Shown: positions 25,929-35,069, counted from the first letter of the stretch. The stretch: 64,000 bases of DNA from Armatimonadota bacterium (GCA_025360125.1 JANYCU010000006.1:1-64000), one strand, 5' to 3'. Numbers and translations are program-made. The notes: generated by a model not told the origin, from the sequence alone.

Positions 25929-25966
25929 AGGTCCAGGGAACGGCAATTCCGTTTCCTGGACCTTTT
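25929..25966 (+). terminator. Terminator of the PEP-CTERM gene
   Basis: AGGTCCAGGGAAC and GTTTCCTGGACCT pair around a 9-base loop, followed by TTT. Confidence 0.85.
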
Positions 25967-25983
25967 CCATGTAAAATAGACTC

Positions 25984-26544
25984 ATGAGTGCCGCAATCGA
26001 TCGTTTTAGAGAAGTCCTCAAGAAGTACGTCGGCACCCAAGAATTGGTCGAAGTCTACGAGGACAGCGAAGATACCGACAAGTTTGAAGTCGGATTTGTC
26101 CTATCCGTAAGCGAAGACTATTATTCGCTCGCGCTCATTGACAGCAAGGGCAGGGGCAACGGCTCGTTTGTCGGCCAGATCGAGGCGATTGTACGCCTTG
26201 CGGTTGGTACGCAATACTTGGCAGGGATTCGACTTTTGCACGAGCGAAAGCGGCAGCCCGAACGAAAAACCAGCTCAGCCGACGTTGGACCTTTTGACCA
26301 CATGCTTGACTTGGTCAAGTACGCCTGTGAAAATCGGTTGATGGTTTCGGTTACTGCCGACGTCGAATTCTTTGGATTTATCAAGAACTACACGCGGGAT
26401 CATATTGAGCTTCTTGAAGTCAATAAGTCAGGAATCGAAGACGGAATTCATTTTATAGACCTCAATGAAGTCAGCCGAATCGACTTTGGCGGCCCCAGCG
26501 AAGAAGCTCGCATGTTCTTGCATCAAGTCCGAATGGGACTGTGA
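25984..26544 (+). CDS. Two-domain cytoplasmic protein, unrecognised
   Basis: 186 residues with no signal peptide. Two similar halves each look like a small beta-barrel (Sm/SH3-like) with a strand-loop-strand ending: GFVLSVSEDYYSLALIDSKG then IEAIVRLAVGTQY; and GFIKNYTRDHIELLEVNKSG then LNEVSRIDFGG. I cannot name a family. It starts 18 bases after a terminator and faces the HesB gene across a bidirectional terminator. Confidence 0.75.
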   Translation: MSAAIDRFREVLKKYVGTQELVEVYEDSEDTDKFEVGFVLSVSEDYYSLALIDSKGRGNGSFVGQIEAIVRLAVGTQYLAGIRLLHERKRQPERKTSSADVGPFDHMLDLVKYACENRLMVSVTADVEFFGFIKNYTRDHIELLEVNKSGIEDGIHFIDLNEVSRIDFGGPSEEARMFLHQVRMGL

Positions 26545-26803
26545 TCCTCTTCATTACGAACTCGTAAGATCGCCTGTCGGCGGGGTCGCTCATGGCGCCA
26601 TTTAGGTTCAAAAATTTGATCAGAGCGACCTCGGAAAAGGCATGGTTCGATTCTTGCCCAGCCCTCCGGAGCATTGGCGCGACTTCGGGAACTTCGTTCC
26701 TCCGCTTCAAAGCTCCTGCGAGCTGGGCTTACATACTTCCGACCCTTCGGGCCCCCTGAAATTTGGAACTACACCAGTTCATACCCATTTCGAACGAGAG
26801 CAC
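26545..26803. other. Spacer with several hairpins, no gene
   Basis: Contains GGTCGCTC (26579-26586) against GAGCGACC, GCCCAGC against GCTGGGC about 80 bases apart, and a small GGAAC-TTC-GTTCC hairpin. There is no T-tract or known RNA signature. It lies between two convergent genes, so the structures may assist termination. Confidence 0.35.
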
Positions 26804-26835
26804 AAAAAAAGGGAGACGAATTCGTCTCCCTTTTT
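26804..26835. terminator. Bidirectional terminator
   Basis: A perfect palindrome GGGAGACGAATTCGTCTCCC is bordered by seven A on the left and five T on the right, so it works on both strands, between the converging genes at 25984-26544 and 26852-27238. Confidence 0.9.
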
Positions 26836-26851
26836 CAATTTGAGTTTGCCT

Positions 26852-27238
26852 TTACTTGCTTCCGCAACCGCCGCCGGAGCTGCAACTGCCACATCCGCCA
26901 CCAGCACTATCTTCAGTTTTGAAGGATGAGCCGCATCCGCAGGATGAAGTAGCGTTTGGATTCTCGATTTTGAATCCGCCACCAAGAACGTCGTCGACGT
27001 AATCGACGGAGCTTCCTTCCATGTATCCGAGGCTAAGGGTGTCAACGTAGAGCTTGACGCCGTCGGTCTCGAACACCTTGTCGTCGGCTTCTGGCTCGTT
27101 CTCGTCCAATGCCATTCCGTACGAAAGGCCGGAACATCCGCCACCAGCCACCCAAACGCGCAGAGCCGCGCTGGCTTTGTTCTGGCTAGTCATGAGGTCT
27201 TTCAACTCGGTTGCGGCGCGATCGGTAAGCGTAATCAT
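26852..27238 (-). CDS. HesB/IscA A-type iron-sulfur carrier with a Cys-rich tail
   Basis: 128 residues. Residues 1-105 are a standard A-type carrier: MITLTDRAATELKDLM, the first cluster Cys in AGGGCSGLSYG and the C-terminal pair in SSCGCGSSF. The protein should pass Fe-S clusters to target enzymes. It extends about 20 residues beyond the usual end with a Gly/Cys-rich tail (GGGCGSC...GGGCGSK) holding three more Cys. Such tails occur in some lineages and could bind metal. No other Fe-S assembly gene is adjacent; a ferredoxin gene lies 1.3 kb away. Confidence 0.9.
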   Translation of the reverse strand: MITLTDRAATELKDLMTSQNKASAALRVWVAGGGCSGLSYGMALDENEPEADDKVFETDGVKLYVDTLSLGYMEGSSVDYVDDVLGGGFKIENPNATSSCGCGSSFKTEDSAGGGCGSCSSGGGCGSK

Positions 27239-27323
27239 TTCTTTCTACTTTATTCTACGTCGGGTCAATCAATAATTAGACCAGATTTAGTTTGTCCCGT
27301 CATTTTACTTGACGGGTCAAAAT

Positions 27324-28433
27324 TTAGAAGCGAATAACTGAGCTCAGAGTTAATGGTGACTTTCCGCCAAGTTGGATGTTGAATCCGCCAACGCTGAGAC
27401 CATAGGTAAAGGCGGTTTGGGAATTGTAACCAGCTCGAAGGAACGTATTCTTGCTGATTGCAAGCTCTGCGCCGTATCGAAGCTGCTGATTTCCTGCGTG
27501 GTTCCCAAGATCAATCCAGTCTGCCGCCAAAACAAGTCGGTCTTGGATGTAGCCAAGGCCCACATTGTAGTTTCGCTTGTACGGAGCAAATCCGTCGGGG
27601 ACAATCAGGTGTCCACCGCCAGGAGCTTCGTAATTGAATTTGATATTTGGTTCAACTGCGTTTTGAATCAGTCCTCCAATATATAGATTGTTGACCTTTG
27701 GGAGGTTATAAAGGACTCCGAAATCCAGCCCCGTAGACTCTTTGGTCGCAAAGTCTGTCAATAAACCTGAGCCATTTTGGACTCCGCCCTGGTTGTTGTT
27801 TTGAATCGTATTAGCGTCGGCAAATTTATGCGCGTAATAGCCTTTGATGCGCTTTAGGTTTGCGCCGAGGGTGAATTTCCCGGCCTTGGTCTGGAGTGCG
27901 CTGCCGTATCCGATTTCAGTTTGTTGATAACCAAATCCGTATGCGTCCATCCGGGATCCTGCCGGGACATTGTTGACGTCGCCGCCATTTTGCGCCCACT
28001 GCTGGAGCACCGCGTTAGGTACTGAGTTGACGCCCGCTTCTCCGCTTGCACCGATCGCAAAGCCGCCAATTTTGAGGCCAACATTGCCATTAAAGGCGAC
28101 CGCTTTTGGTTCGGTGGCATAGTTTCGAGCCAAAGTCAAAATTCCGGCGGCATCCAGTCCGCCGTGGTTAATGTTTGAGACAACATCACGAACGTTTGTA
28201 AGGCTAAAACCATCTAATTTGTAGCCAATACTTGGCCATTGAAGAGATGGGGCTTTTGATCCGAATCCCAAGAAAGCAGGGTTCATCCGGTAGTTATTGC
28301 CGATATCGAGAGGTAGTGCTAGTCCAGCTCCACCCATTCCAGCGGCGCGGCTGCCGCCAAACGTAACGTCGGCGAATGAAGAGGTGGTGAGGCCCAGTGC
28401 AATCAGTCCAACAGCAATTTGAGTCGTTTTCAT
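27324..28433 (-). CDS. Outer-membrane beta-barrel protein, TraF/PorV-like
   Basis: 369 residues with a signal peptide (MKTTQIAVGLIALGLTTSSFA). It starts with FGGSRAAGMGGAGLALP and NYRMNPAFLG, the GA(R)xxGMGGA...NPA pattern seen in PorV/TraF-type 14-stranded barrels, and continues in alternating strands ending in aromatic residues to a final ...SVIRF. Proteins of this kind sit in the outer membrane and act in transport or secretion. It implies a diderm envelope. It appears monocistronic. Confidence 0.75.
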   Translation of the reverse strand: MKTTQIAVGLIALGLTTSSFADVTFGGSRAAGMGGAGLALPLDIGNNYRMNPAFLGFGSKAPSLQWPSIGYKLDGFSLTNVRDVVSNINHGGLDAAGILTLARNYATEPKAVAFNGNVGLKIGGFAIGASGEAGVNSVPNAVLQQWAQNGGDVNNVPAGSRMDAYGFGYQQTEIGYGSALQTKAGKFTLGANLKRIKGYYAHKFADANTIQNNNQGGVQNGSGLLTDFATKESTGLDFGVLYNLPKVNNLYIGGLIQNAVEPNIKFNYEAPGGGHLIVPDGFAPYKRNYNVGLGYIQDRLVLAADWIDLGNHAGNQQLRYGAELAISKNTFLRAGYNSQTAFTYGLSVGGFNIQLGGKSPLTLSSVIRF

Positions 28434-28549
28434 CTATGATCCCTAGTACAAATACTAGGCTATTTCTGACGGATTCTTAGCGGTTCCAGGCAAATTAATG
28501 GAATCCCGAGGCAATTCTGAGTCAAAATTGAATTGGAGCCACTGAAAAA

Positions 28550-28801
28550 TTGCCTTACGTAATCGCTGAACCCTGTATTGGAGTGAAAGATAAGTCTTGT
28601 GTAACCGTTTGTCCGGTGGACTGCATCTACGAGATCGAGGACCAATTGGTCATCCATCCTGACGAATGTATTGACTGTGGACTTTGCGAAGCAGAGTGTC
28701 CGGTTACAGCAATTTTTGTCGATACTGACGTCCCGGCTAACTGGCGCAGCTTCATCGAGAAGAACGCGGTAGAAGCCAAGAAAGCCGCCGAAAAGCGGTA
28801 A
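28550..28801 (+). CDS. 7Fe ferredoxin (3Fe-4S / 4Fe-4S)
   Basis: 83 residues. The start is TTG 28550: GGAG lies 11 bases upstream and there is no ATG in frame before a stop at 28529. The N-terminal Cys set CIGVKDKSCVTVCPVDC fits a 3Fe-4S cluster with the fourth ligand for the second cluster, and CIDCGLCEAECP is the 4Fe-4S motif. The short helical tail is typical of FdxA-type ferredoxins. It is a cytoplasmic electron carrier, directly convergent with the PilZ gene with no gap. Confidence 0.93.
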   Translation: MPYVIAEPCIGVKDKSCVTVCPVDCIYEIEDQLVIHPDECIDCGLCEAECPVTAIFVDTDVPANWRSFIEKNAVEAKKAAEKR

Positions 28802-29404
28802 TTAGGCTGCGCTGTCTTGGGTGAGTCGACACCATCGGGCGGTTTCGATCCTTCCCAAGTGAACAAATTGAATCCCAACTCGATGTTTGAGTGAATTCTT
28901 TGAGTCTTGTCGGCAATATCGAATTTCAGCTTTACCCGTGACGCTGCCAAATGGAGTGTCGATATCAAGGTCGACAATGGATCCTCGAGTCAAAGATCCA
29001 TCCACGACGGCTCCAAATCCATTGACCGATACGTCGCTGATATTCATTTCAATTTCGGCACCGTCAATGTTAATCGTGCCACTAAGGCCAGTTACCAATC
29101 GACGGACTGCTTCGGTAGTGTTGAGGTAGCGCAAAACACTGTCGTACTTAAGAGTGAGGAAGCCAGCGGATTGGCTTTCGAGCGTTGCCTGAACAACTGC
29201 GGAAGAATGAACGCCATTGATGGTCACAAAGAACTTTGAGCCAATTTCAAATTCATCTTGGTTGGCAAAGTCGATAACGATATCTGTATCAGACAGGGTC
29301 CGTACCCATCCAGCAAAAAATTTAGCGTCAGCGAGCCTCTGAAGTCTTACCCGTACATTTATAAAGCTTTCTCTTCGATCCCCGACATCTGATTGATAAC
29401 TCAT
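28802..29404 (-). CDS. PilZ-domain protein
   Basis: 200 residues from ATG 29404, with GGAG 5 bases upstream. The N-terminal half (RLADAKFFAGWVRTLSDTDIV) resembles a YcgR-type or PilZ-like barrel. The C-terminal half reads ISDVSVNGFGAVVDGSLTRG...HRVGIQFVHLG, the DxSxxG pattern and C-terminal strand of PilZ domains that bind cyclic di-GMP. The RxxxR part of the motif is not clear, so ligand binding is uncertain. Motility or surface regulation is the usual role. Confidence 0.7.
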   Translation of the reverse strand: MSYQSDVGDRRESFINVRVRLQRLADAKFFAGWVRTLSDTDIVIDFANQDEFEIGSKFFVTINGVHSSAVVQATLESQSAGFLTLKYDSVLRYLNTTEAVRRLVTGLSGTINIDGAEIEMNISDVSVNGFGAVVDGSLTRGSIVDLDIDTPFGSVTGKAEIRYCRQDSKNSLKHRVGIQFVHLGRIETARWCRLTQDSAA

Positions 29405-29580
29405 GACTGCTCCATACTCCACTTAAACCGCTGACTCGACTCCAACAACTCGATTCATAACCCACGGCATAAATGAACGATCCACAAAAAGCATGGGACC
29501 GTTACCTTCACTGGTTAAGTTCCTTACTGCCGGAGATTTATTAACTGCAAGATTGCTAGGATCAGCCTCAAGTTGTCAGC

Positions 29581-29621
29581 TATAATTTGAAAATGTCGAA
29601 CTTTCTGAAAGTTCGACATTT
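29581..29621 (+). promoter_or_regulatory. Promoter -10 box overlapped by a 31-bp perfect operator-like palindrome
   Basis: TATAAT (29581-29586) is followed after 4 bases by AAATGTCGAACTTTC, one T, and the exact complement (29591-29621). The regulator gene starts at 29627. A transcript from this -10 would start inside the palindrome, so a dimeric protein bound there would block its own gene. Without a T-tract beyond TTT and with a 1-base centre it is a poor terminator. The neighbouring GbsR-type protein is the obvious candidate to bind it. Confidence 0.65.
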
Positions 29622-29626
29622 TTGAA

Positions 29627-30193
29627 ATGGCAATCGAATCTAATTCCAATTTGACCAAAGCCCAAGACCTCTTTATTCTTGAATGGGGGCGTATGAGCAG
29701 TTCGTGGGGAATCAACCGAACGATGGCCCAAATCCACGCATTGTTGTTCATCACCGGACAACCGCTTGAGGTCAACGAAATCATGGGGCGGCTCCAGATT
29801 TCGAGAGGAAATGCCTCGATGAATTTACGCGAGCTGATGGACTGGGGAATCGTTCGTCGGTTTCGCCAGCCGGGCGACCGAAAAGATACCTACCTTTCAG
29901 AGACCGACCCCTACCAAATGTTTCTCCGAGTCATTCGAGAGCGTAAAAGGAGAGAGATAGATCCAACTGCCGACGCGATCCGAGAAGTGATTGGGAAACT
30001 GCCGGAGAGTGATCCAGACGAATCGGTCAGTGGCCTTCGAACTCGACTGTTTGCATTGCTTGAAATCTTTGATCTGATAGATATTGCCTACAGTCAAGTG
30101 TTCGGTTCAGAAATCGGCGTCGACGAAATTCGAGAGCTCGTTCGAAATACAAAGTTAGACAAGCTGGCAATCAAACGAGAAAAAGCCCAGTAA
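29627..30193 (+). CDS. GbsR/MarR-family transcriptional regulator
   Basis: 188 residues. A winged helix-turn-helix covers residues 25-95: IHALLFITGQPLEVNEIMGRL, ISRGNASMNLRELMDWGIVRR and GDRKDTYLSE (the wing). The remainder is helical, for dimerisation. The arrangement matches GbsR-type regulators (PF12802-like), which in Bacillus control osmoprotectant genes. There is no strong Shine-Dalgarno; the start lies 5 bases from the operator-like palindrome, so the leader would be very short. lon follows 65 bases downstream. Confidence 0.85.
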   Translation: MAIESNSNLTKAQDLFILEWGRMSSSWGINRTMAQIHALLFITGQPLEVNEIMGRLQISRGNASMNLRELMDWGIVRRFRQPGDRKDTYLSETDPYQMFLRVIRERKRREIDPTADAIREVIGKLPESDPDESVSGLRTRLFALLEIFDLIDIAYSQVFGSEIGVDEIRELVRNTKLDKLAIKREKAQ

Positions 30194-30258
30194 ACCTCCG
30201 GTAAATCAAGGTTTTTGACCCTATCCCCTACCAAAGAGTGGTAGGTTTTAAGTGTTAT

Positions 30259-32607
30259 ATGGCTCCTATGAGCAATGCATTTACAGGCTTAGTTGGCAAA
30301 GCGTGGGTACTCCCTATTCGCGACCAAGTAATGTTACCAGGGGCGATTTTGACCCTGCAAATCTACCGACCCGTCGGAGAAATTGCCATTCAAGAGGCAA
30401 TGGCTAGCGATCGCTTATTGATCTGCCTTACTCAAAAAGACTCGAGAGACGAAACTCCAAACTCTGATCAACTCCATGAAGTCGGTACCCTCGCCGAAAT
30501 CGTCCATTCGGTGCCAATGCCAGACGGCACGACCAGATTAGTGTTGAAAGGGCTCTTGCGATGTAAAGCTACTCAGTTTGAGCAAATCAACGAAGGCTAC
30601 ATGGCTTCATTTCAAGAAGCAAAAGAATTGATGACTGAGGACACAAGGGCGGTGGCTTTTGGCCGGCTACTCAAGCAGTCCTTCACATCAATCGTTGAAC
30701 GAAATGATCAGATTCCCACGGAGAGCATTGAGACTGTTTCCGATGGTAAAAGTCCATTGTCGATTGCCTTTCAAATAGTCCACTTTCTCCCATCTAACTT
30801 TCGCGACAAGCAGCAAATTCTCGAAATAACCGATTTGGATGCCATGTTGGAGAGAGTCCTTGACCTCTGTAAGAAAGAAGAGGCATTGCTCGATGCGCAA
30901 GACCACATCCGGAGTCGAGTGGATTCGGACATATCGGGGGTCCAGCGCCAATTCTATTTGAAAGAGCAGCTTCGTGCGATCCAAAGTGAGCTAGGACTCA
31001 AAGGTCCATTTTCCGAAGAGTGCGATACATACCGCGCGTTGATCGAGAACTGTATCCCTGAGCCAGCTAAGTCACAAGGGCTCATTGAGCTCCGTAAGCT
31101 TGAACAGGCTAACGACAGCAGTTCTGACATTCAAGTGAGTCGGACCTATTTACAGACGTTGACTCGTCTCCCATGGGGCAAGCAGTCGGAGGATTCGATC
31201 GACATCGGTCGAGCCGAATCGCGGCTCGATCAGGCCCATTTTGGTCTTCCCGATGTCAAAGAGCGGATAATCGAATTTCTGGCGGTAAAGAAACTTCAAG
31301 GCTCCAATAAGGGCGCAGTCCTTTGCTTTGTTGGCCCTCCAGGGGTTGGAAAGACGAGCTTCGCCCGTTCAGTTGCCAGCGTCATGGATCGCAAGTGTGG
31401 CCATATCGCCTTAGGCGGCGTGAGGGATGAAGCCGAAATTCGAGGACATCGAAGGACGTACGTTGGAGCGCGTCCCGGTCGAATTATTCAAGCCATTATC
31501 GAATCAGGCGAAAGCAATCCTGTGTTGGTACTCGACGAAGTCGATAAGCTTTGCCAGGGCATCGGAGGAGACCCAACGAGTGCCTTGCTCGAAATTCTAG
31601 ACCCGTCTCAGAACGATCATTTTGTTGACCATTACCTAGAAGTACCATTTGATTTGTCGCAAGTGCTGTTTATCGTTACGGCAAACATGCTCGACAGTAT
31701 TCCTTCGGCCTTGCTCGATAGAATGGAAATTGTTGAGTTTTCGGGCTATACCGAATCGGACCGAAAGTCAATTGCCGAGCAGTTTGTGATCCCGGATGTT
31801 CGGGAGCTTTGCGGGCTAGGCAATCAATTCCCGACCCTGAATGAGGAAGCAATCTTGACATTAGTGCGCGAATTCTCTCGCGAGTCAGGAGTCCGGTCCC
31901 TCCGACGAGAGATATCGAGATTGGGACGTAAGTTGGCAAAGCAGGTTGCTTTAGGGCAAGAGATTCCGAAGGTTCTAGGTCGAACTGAACTGATTGAGAT
32001 TCTCGGACTTCCCCAAATTACTTTGTCTGAAATCAGTAACAGCGAAGAAATCGGAATGACAAATGGATTAGTTGTCGCCGGGTATGGCGGCGATCACATG
32101 CAGGTCGAAGTCAGTATTACCAAGCCGATTGGGACTGAGCCGAAATTAGTCTTGACCGGATCGGTTGGACCTGTTCTCCAAGAATCGGTCCAGACCGCCT
32201 TAACGTGCGTGCGGTCGCTACTCGACTCCAAGGGAATTGACTCCCGGTTTGACGTTCACGTTCACTTGCCTCAGGCGGCGATTCCGAAAGACGGTCCAAG
32301 CGCCGGACTGACGGTTGGTGTGGCCCTCTTCTCGGCTTTCTCGGGACGAAGTGTCCGGGCGAAAGTGGCGATGACGGGCGAACTGAATTTGCGTGGACAC
32401 ACCCTTGCTATCGGTGGACTTCGAGAGAAGCTATTGGCCGCGAAGCGGTATGGATACAAAATCGTCTTGTTCCCGGCGGCTCAAATCGCCGAATTTAACG
32501 CACTTCCTGACGAAATTCGAAGTGGATTGAACGTTTTTCCGGTTGCGACGATTGAAGATGCCCTCGATGCCTGCTTGGTTCAAGCGCAAACAGTTAGCAT
32601 TCGCTGA
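30259..32607 (+). CDS. lon: ATP-dependent protease Lon
   Basis: About 782 residues from ATG 30259; GTG 30238 and ATG 30268 are also possible and no Shine-Dalgarno decides. The N-terminal substrate-binding domain covers about residues 10-210 (VLPIRDQVMLPGAI). The AAA+ module carries Walker A GPPGVGKTS near residue 358 and VLVLDEVDKL. The C-terminal serine-lysine protease domain has PKDGPSAG with the catalytic Ser near 680 and GGLREKLLAAKRYG with the Lys near 723. It degrades damaged and regulatory proteins. Its 3' end overlaps the convergent nadA by 28 bases. Confidence 0.97.
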   Translation: MAPMSNAFTGLVGKAWVLPIRDQVMLPGAILTLQIYRPVGEIAIQEAMASDRLLICLTQKDSRDETPNSDQLHEVGTLAEIVHSVPMPDGTTRLVLKGLLRCKATQFEQINEGYMASFQEAKELMTEDTRAVAFGRLLKQSFTSIVERNDQIPTESIETVSDGKSPLSIAFQIVHFLPSNFRDKQQILEITDLDAMLERVLDLCKKEEALLDAQDHIRSRVDSDISGVQRQFYLKEQLRAIQSELGLKGPFSEECDTYRALIENCIPEPAKSQGLIELRKLEQANDSSSDIQVSRTYLQTLTRLPWGKQSEDSIDIGRAESRLDQAHFGLPDVKERIIEFLAVKKLQGSNKGAVLCFVGPPGVGKTSFARSVASVMDRKCGHIALGGVRDEAEIRGHRRTYVGARPGRIIQAIIESGESNPVLVLDEVDKLCQGIGGDPTSALLEILDPSQNDHFVDHYLEVPFDLSQVLFIVTANMLDSIPSALLDRMEIVEFSGYTESDRKSIAEQFVIPDVRELCGLGNQFPTLNEEAILTLVREFSRESGVRSLRREISRLGRKLAKQVALGQEIPKVLGRTELIEILGLPQITLSEISNSEEIGMTNGLVVAGYGGDHMQVEVSITKPIGTEPKLVLTGSVGPVLQESVQTALTCVRSLLDSKGIDSRFDVHVHLPQAAIPKDGPSAGLTVGVALFSAFSGRSVRAKVAMTGELNLRGHTLAIGGLREKLLAAKRYGYKIVLFPAAQIAEFNALPDEIRSGLNVFPVATIEDALDACLVQAQTVSIR

Positions 32608-33674
32608 AGCGCGACCAAGGCGTCAGCGCGAATCTTTTCCGGAACGACGATCTGGTTGACTAGGTTGCCAGCAACCAGGTTTTCGAGCGTCCAAAGCAGG
32701 AAGCTTGGGTGAATGCGATACATCGTGCTGCACGGACAGATTTCTGGATCAAGGCAGATAATCGTTTTGTCCGGTTGCTCTTTGGCCAGTCGGGACACCA
32801 GATTGATTTCCGTTCCGATTGCCCATTTTGAGCCAGCGGGTGAATTGGTGACGGCTTTCAAAATGAATTCGGTTGAGCCATTCAGGTCTGCCGCGTTCAC
32901 GACTTCCAGTTCACATTCGGGGTGAACGAGGACTTGGATGCCGGGATAGTCCACTCGGGCCTTTTCAATCTGCTCGATGGTAAAACGCTTGTGAACTGAG
33001 CAATGGCCTTTCCACAGGATGAATTTTGCGGCCTGAATAGACTCCGGTGTGTTGCCACCCAAGGGCTTGAACGGATCCCAAACGACCATCTCGGTTTCAG
33101 GATCATAGCCTAGCTTTGCACCCGTATTTCGGCCCAAATGTTGGTCTGGGAAGAAGAAAACCTTGTCTCCTTGCTCAAGCGCCCAAGCAACCGCAGTTGG
33201 GGCATTGGTACTGGTGCAGACGGTTCCGCCGTGCTCGCCTACGAACGCTTTGAGGTTTGCCGCCGAGTTGATGTAGGTCACAGGGACTAAGGTGGATTGG
33301 CCAATGACTTCATGAATTTGTTTCCAGGCACTTCGGACCTGGAAAAGATTGGCCATGTCAGCCATGCTGCATCCAGCGGCAAGGTTTGGAAGGATGACTT
33401 TTTGGTTGGGTCCGGTCAGAATGTCCGCACTTTCGGCCATGAAATGGACGCCACAGAACACAATGAATTCAGCATCCGGGACGGCGGCGGCGTCTTTGGC
33501 AAGCTTATAGCTGTCACCGCGAAAGTCGGCATGAGCAATGATCTCGTCGCGCTGGTAATGGTGCCCCAGAATGACCAGACGGCTCCCCAACGCTTTCTTC
33601 GCGGCGCGAGTCCGCGAGTCAATTTCTTCTTGCGAGAGGTTAATGTATTCCGCTGGTAGAGGCTCTTGGTACAT
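32580..33674 (-). CDS. nadA: Quinolinate synthase NadA
   Basis: 364 residues. It condenses iminoaspartate with dihydroxyacetone phosphate to make quinolinate for NAD synthesis. Three 4Fe-4S cluster cysteines are visible in AAGCSMAD, HPECELE and EICPCST. LGHHYQRDEI and MYRIHP are typical active-site segments. nadB and nadC are not in the window. The 3' end overlaps lon on the opposite strand by 28 bases. Confidence 0.96.
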   Translation of the reverse strand: MYQEPLPAEYINLSQEEIDSRTRAAKKALGSRLVILGHHYQRDEIIAHADFRGDSYKLAKDAAAVPDAEFIVFCGVHFMAESADILTGPNQKVILPNLAAGCSMADMANLFQVRSAWKQIHEVIGQSTLVPVTYINSAANLKAFVGEHGGTVCTSTNAPTAVAWALEQGDKVFFFPDQHLGRNTGAKLGYDPETEMVVWDPFKPLGGNTPESIQAAKFILWKGHCSVHKRFTIEQIEKARVDYPGIQVLVHPECELEVVNAADLNGSTEFILKAVTNSPAGSKWAIGTEINLVSRLAKEQPDKTIICLDPEICPCSTMYRIHPSFLLWTLENLVAGNLVNQIVVPEKIRADALVALQRMLTVCA

Positions 33675-33701
33675 GCTTCCTTTTTTCTACGTGAGAGCGA
33701 G

Positions 33702-35069
33702 CTACTTAATAACGATTTTTGTGGAAATGTTCATGCCGCGAACGTAGGCTTCTAACGTCGCCGATCCCGCTTCAACCCCGGTCACTTGACCACCTTGATC
33801 GACCCAAGCTGGACCTTGGAGAGACCAAAAGACTTCGATATTCGGAATGACCTTGCCATTGATGTCAATTACTCTGGCTTGACCGACGCCAGTCGTGGAT
33901 ATGGTTGAGGGAACGACGATGCGGAGCTTCTGTTCGGCGGTGAGCTGCCGAGGACCGTAGAAAACGATGCCATTAGCTACTGGGCGTTCACCCGTTTTTT
34001 CACTCGGGCGATTCATGTTGAGGCCGAATACATTGAGGCAAGTGCTTCCGCCGCCATCAAGGTTGATCGCATCGACACAGCCGAGATTTTTCAGGATTTC
34101 TGCCTCTTCTTGGAGGGTTGCGCCAACACTCATCTTTTGTCGGCCGTCAATCGCAACGAACATTAAGTCTCCTTGGCTTGTGCGTCCAATCGCGGTTCGC
34201 GGATGCCGACCCTCAATGAATGCTTTGTTGAATCCTTCGGCTTCGGCGTCGATACTGATGTCGCCATTACGAAGTAGCATCGGTCCCCCGCTGACCGCAT
34301 TTTCGAGTTTCTCCCAATCGAATCCGGTTGTCGTGAGGCGAATGGTTAGTCGCTGTCCAGCCTTGAGACTCGAAAGCGCAGTAACCTTAGTGCCTTGGGC
34401 GACGAGAGTAAATTGTCCTGCCTTGAGGGGCATATTGGCGCCTTCATTGGTGATCGCGACGACGGTCGCGCCAATCTGAGTCGTCGGCACAATTCGGGTG
34501 CCGTCCACTTTGAGGATTGCCGTCACGCAAGGCGATTTGGATTTGCTGATTCCCGCTTCGGGCGTGTTGAGGGCGATCTTGTTTTCTGGGCATTCTTCGT
34601 TAAATCCGGCGATGTCGAGCGTCGGTCCACCATCAACTACAACTGTGCCCGTGAATTTTGAAAAGCCAAATGTCGAGCTGTTGGGACCCCAAGCGAAGGC
34701 CGCCCGTTTTGGATTTGGAAGACTCAGAAACTGCCCCTCGCGAACCATAAGTCCGAGCGGGTCGCCAGTAAACGGAAAGAAGTCAGCATTAATCGCCGCG
34801 AGGGCATTGGTGTCGTTGGCAAGTTTCGAGATCGTCGTTCTTCCGTCGCCTTTCGCGTCGAAAACGGTCTTGCCCGTCAGTTCCGGCATGATCGACGTGA
34901 CCGGGTTGAGAGTGATCATTTTGAGCGAATGGATCAGGCGGGGTGGATCCTGCTGAACCTCCATTCGGTAGACCAATCCGGGCGCAATGGGTTTTTCCCA
35001 GACCTGATTCGCAATTCCATTGCTCGATAGGACAACAAGCCCAACTATCCCTAGTATTTTTATTCGCAT
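33702..35069 (-). CDS. Exported phosphodiester glycosidase (NAGPA) family protein
   Basis: 455 residues with a signal peptide (MRIKILGIVGLVVLSSNGIA). The NAGPA domain is recognised by INADFF near residue 95, HPRTAIGRTSQGDLMFVAID (about 287-306) and INLDGGGSTCL (about 336). The last about 80 residues look like a bacterial Ig-like domain (VIDINGKVIPNIEVFWSL...VTGVEAGSATL). The family removes N-acetylglucosamine from phosphodiester-linked glycans; bacterial members are thought to act on cell-wall or teichoic-acid-like polymers. Its start overlaps the LD-carboxypeptidase stop by 10 bases, so the two envelope genes are co-translated. Confidence 0.85.
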   Translation of the reverse strand: MRIKILGIVGLVVLSSNGIANQVWEKPIAPGLVYRMEVQQDPPRLIHSLKMITLNPVTSIMPELTGKTVFDAKGDGRTTISKLANDTNALAAINADFFPFTGDPLGLMVREGQFLSLPNPKRAAFAWGPNSSTFGFSKFTGTVVVDGGPTLDIAGFNEECPENKIALNTPEAGISKSKSPCVTAILKVDGTRIVPTTQIGATVVAITNEGANMPLKAGQFTLVAQGTKVTALSSLKAGQRLTIRLTTTGFDWEKLENAVSGGPMLLRNGDISIDAEAEGFNKAFIEGRHPRTAIGRTSQGDLMFVAIDGRQKMSVGATLQEEAEILKNLGCVDAINLDGGGSTCLNVFGLNMNRPSEKTGERPVANGIVFYGPRQLTAEQKLRIVVPSTISTTGVGQARVIDINGKVIPNIEVFWSLQGPAWVDQGGQVTGVEAGSATLEAYVRGMNISTKIVIK

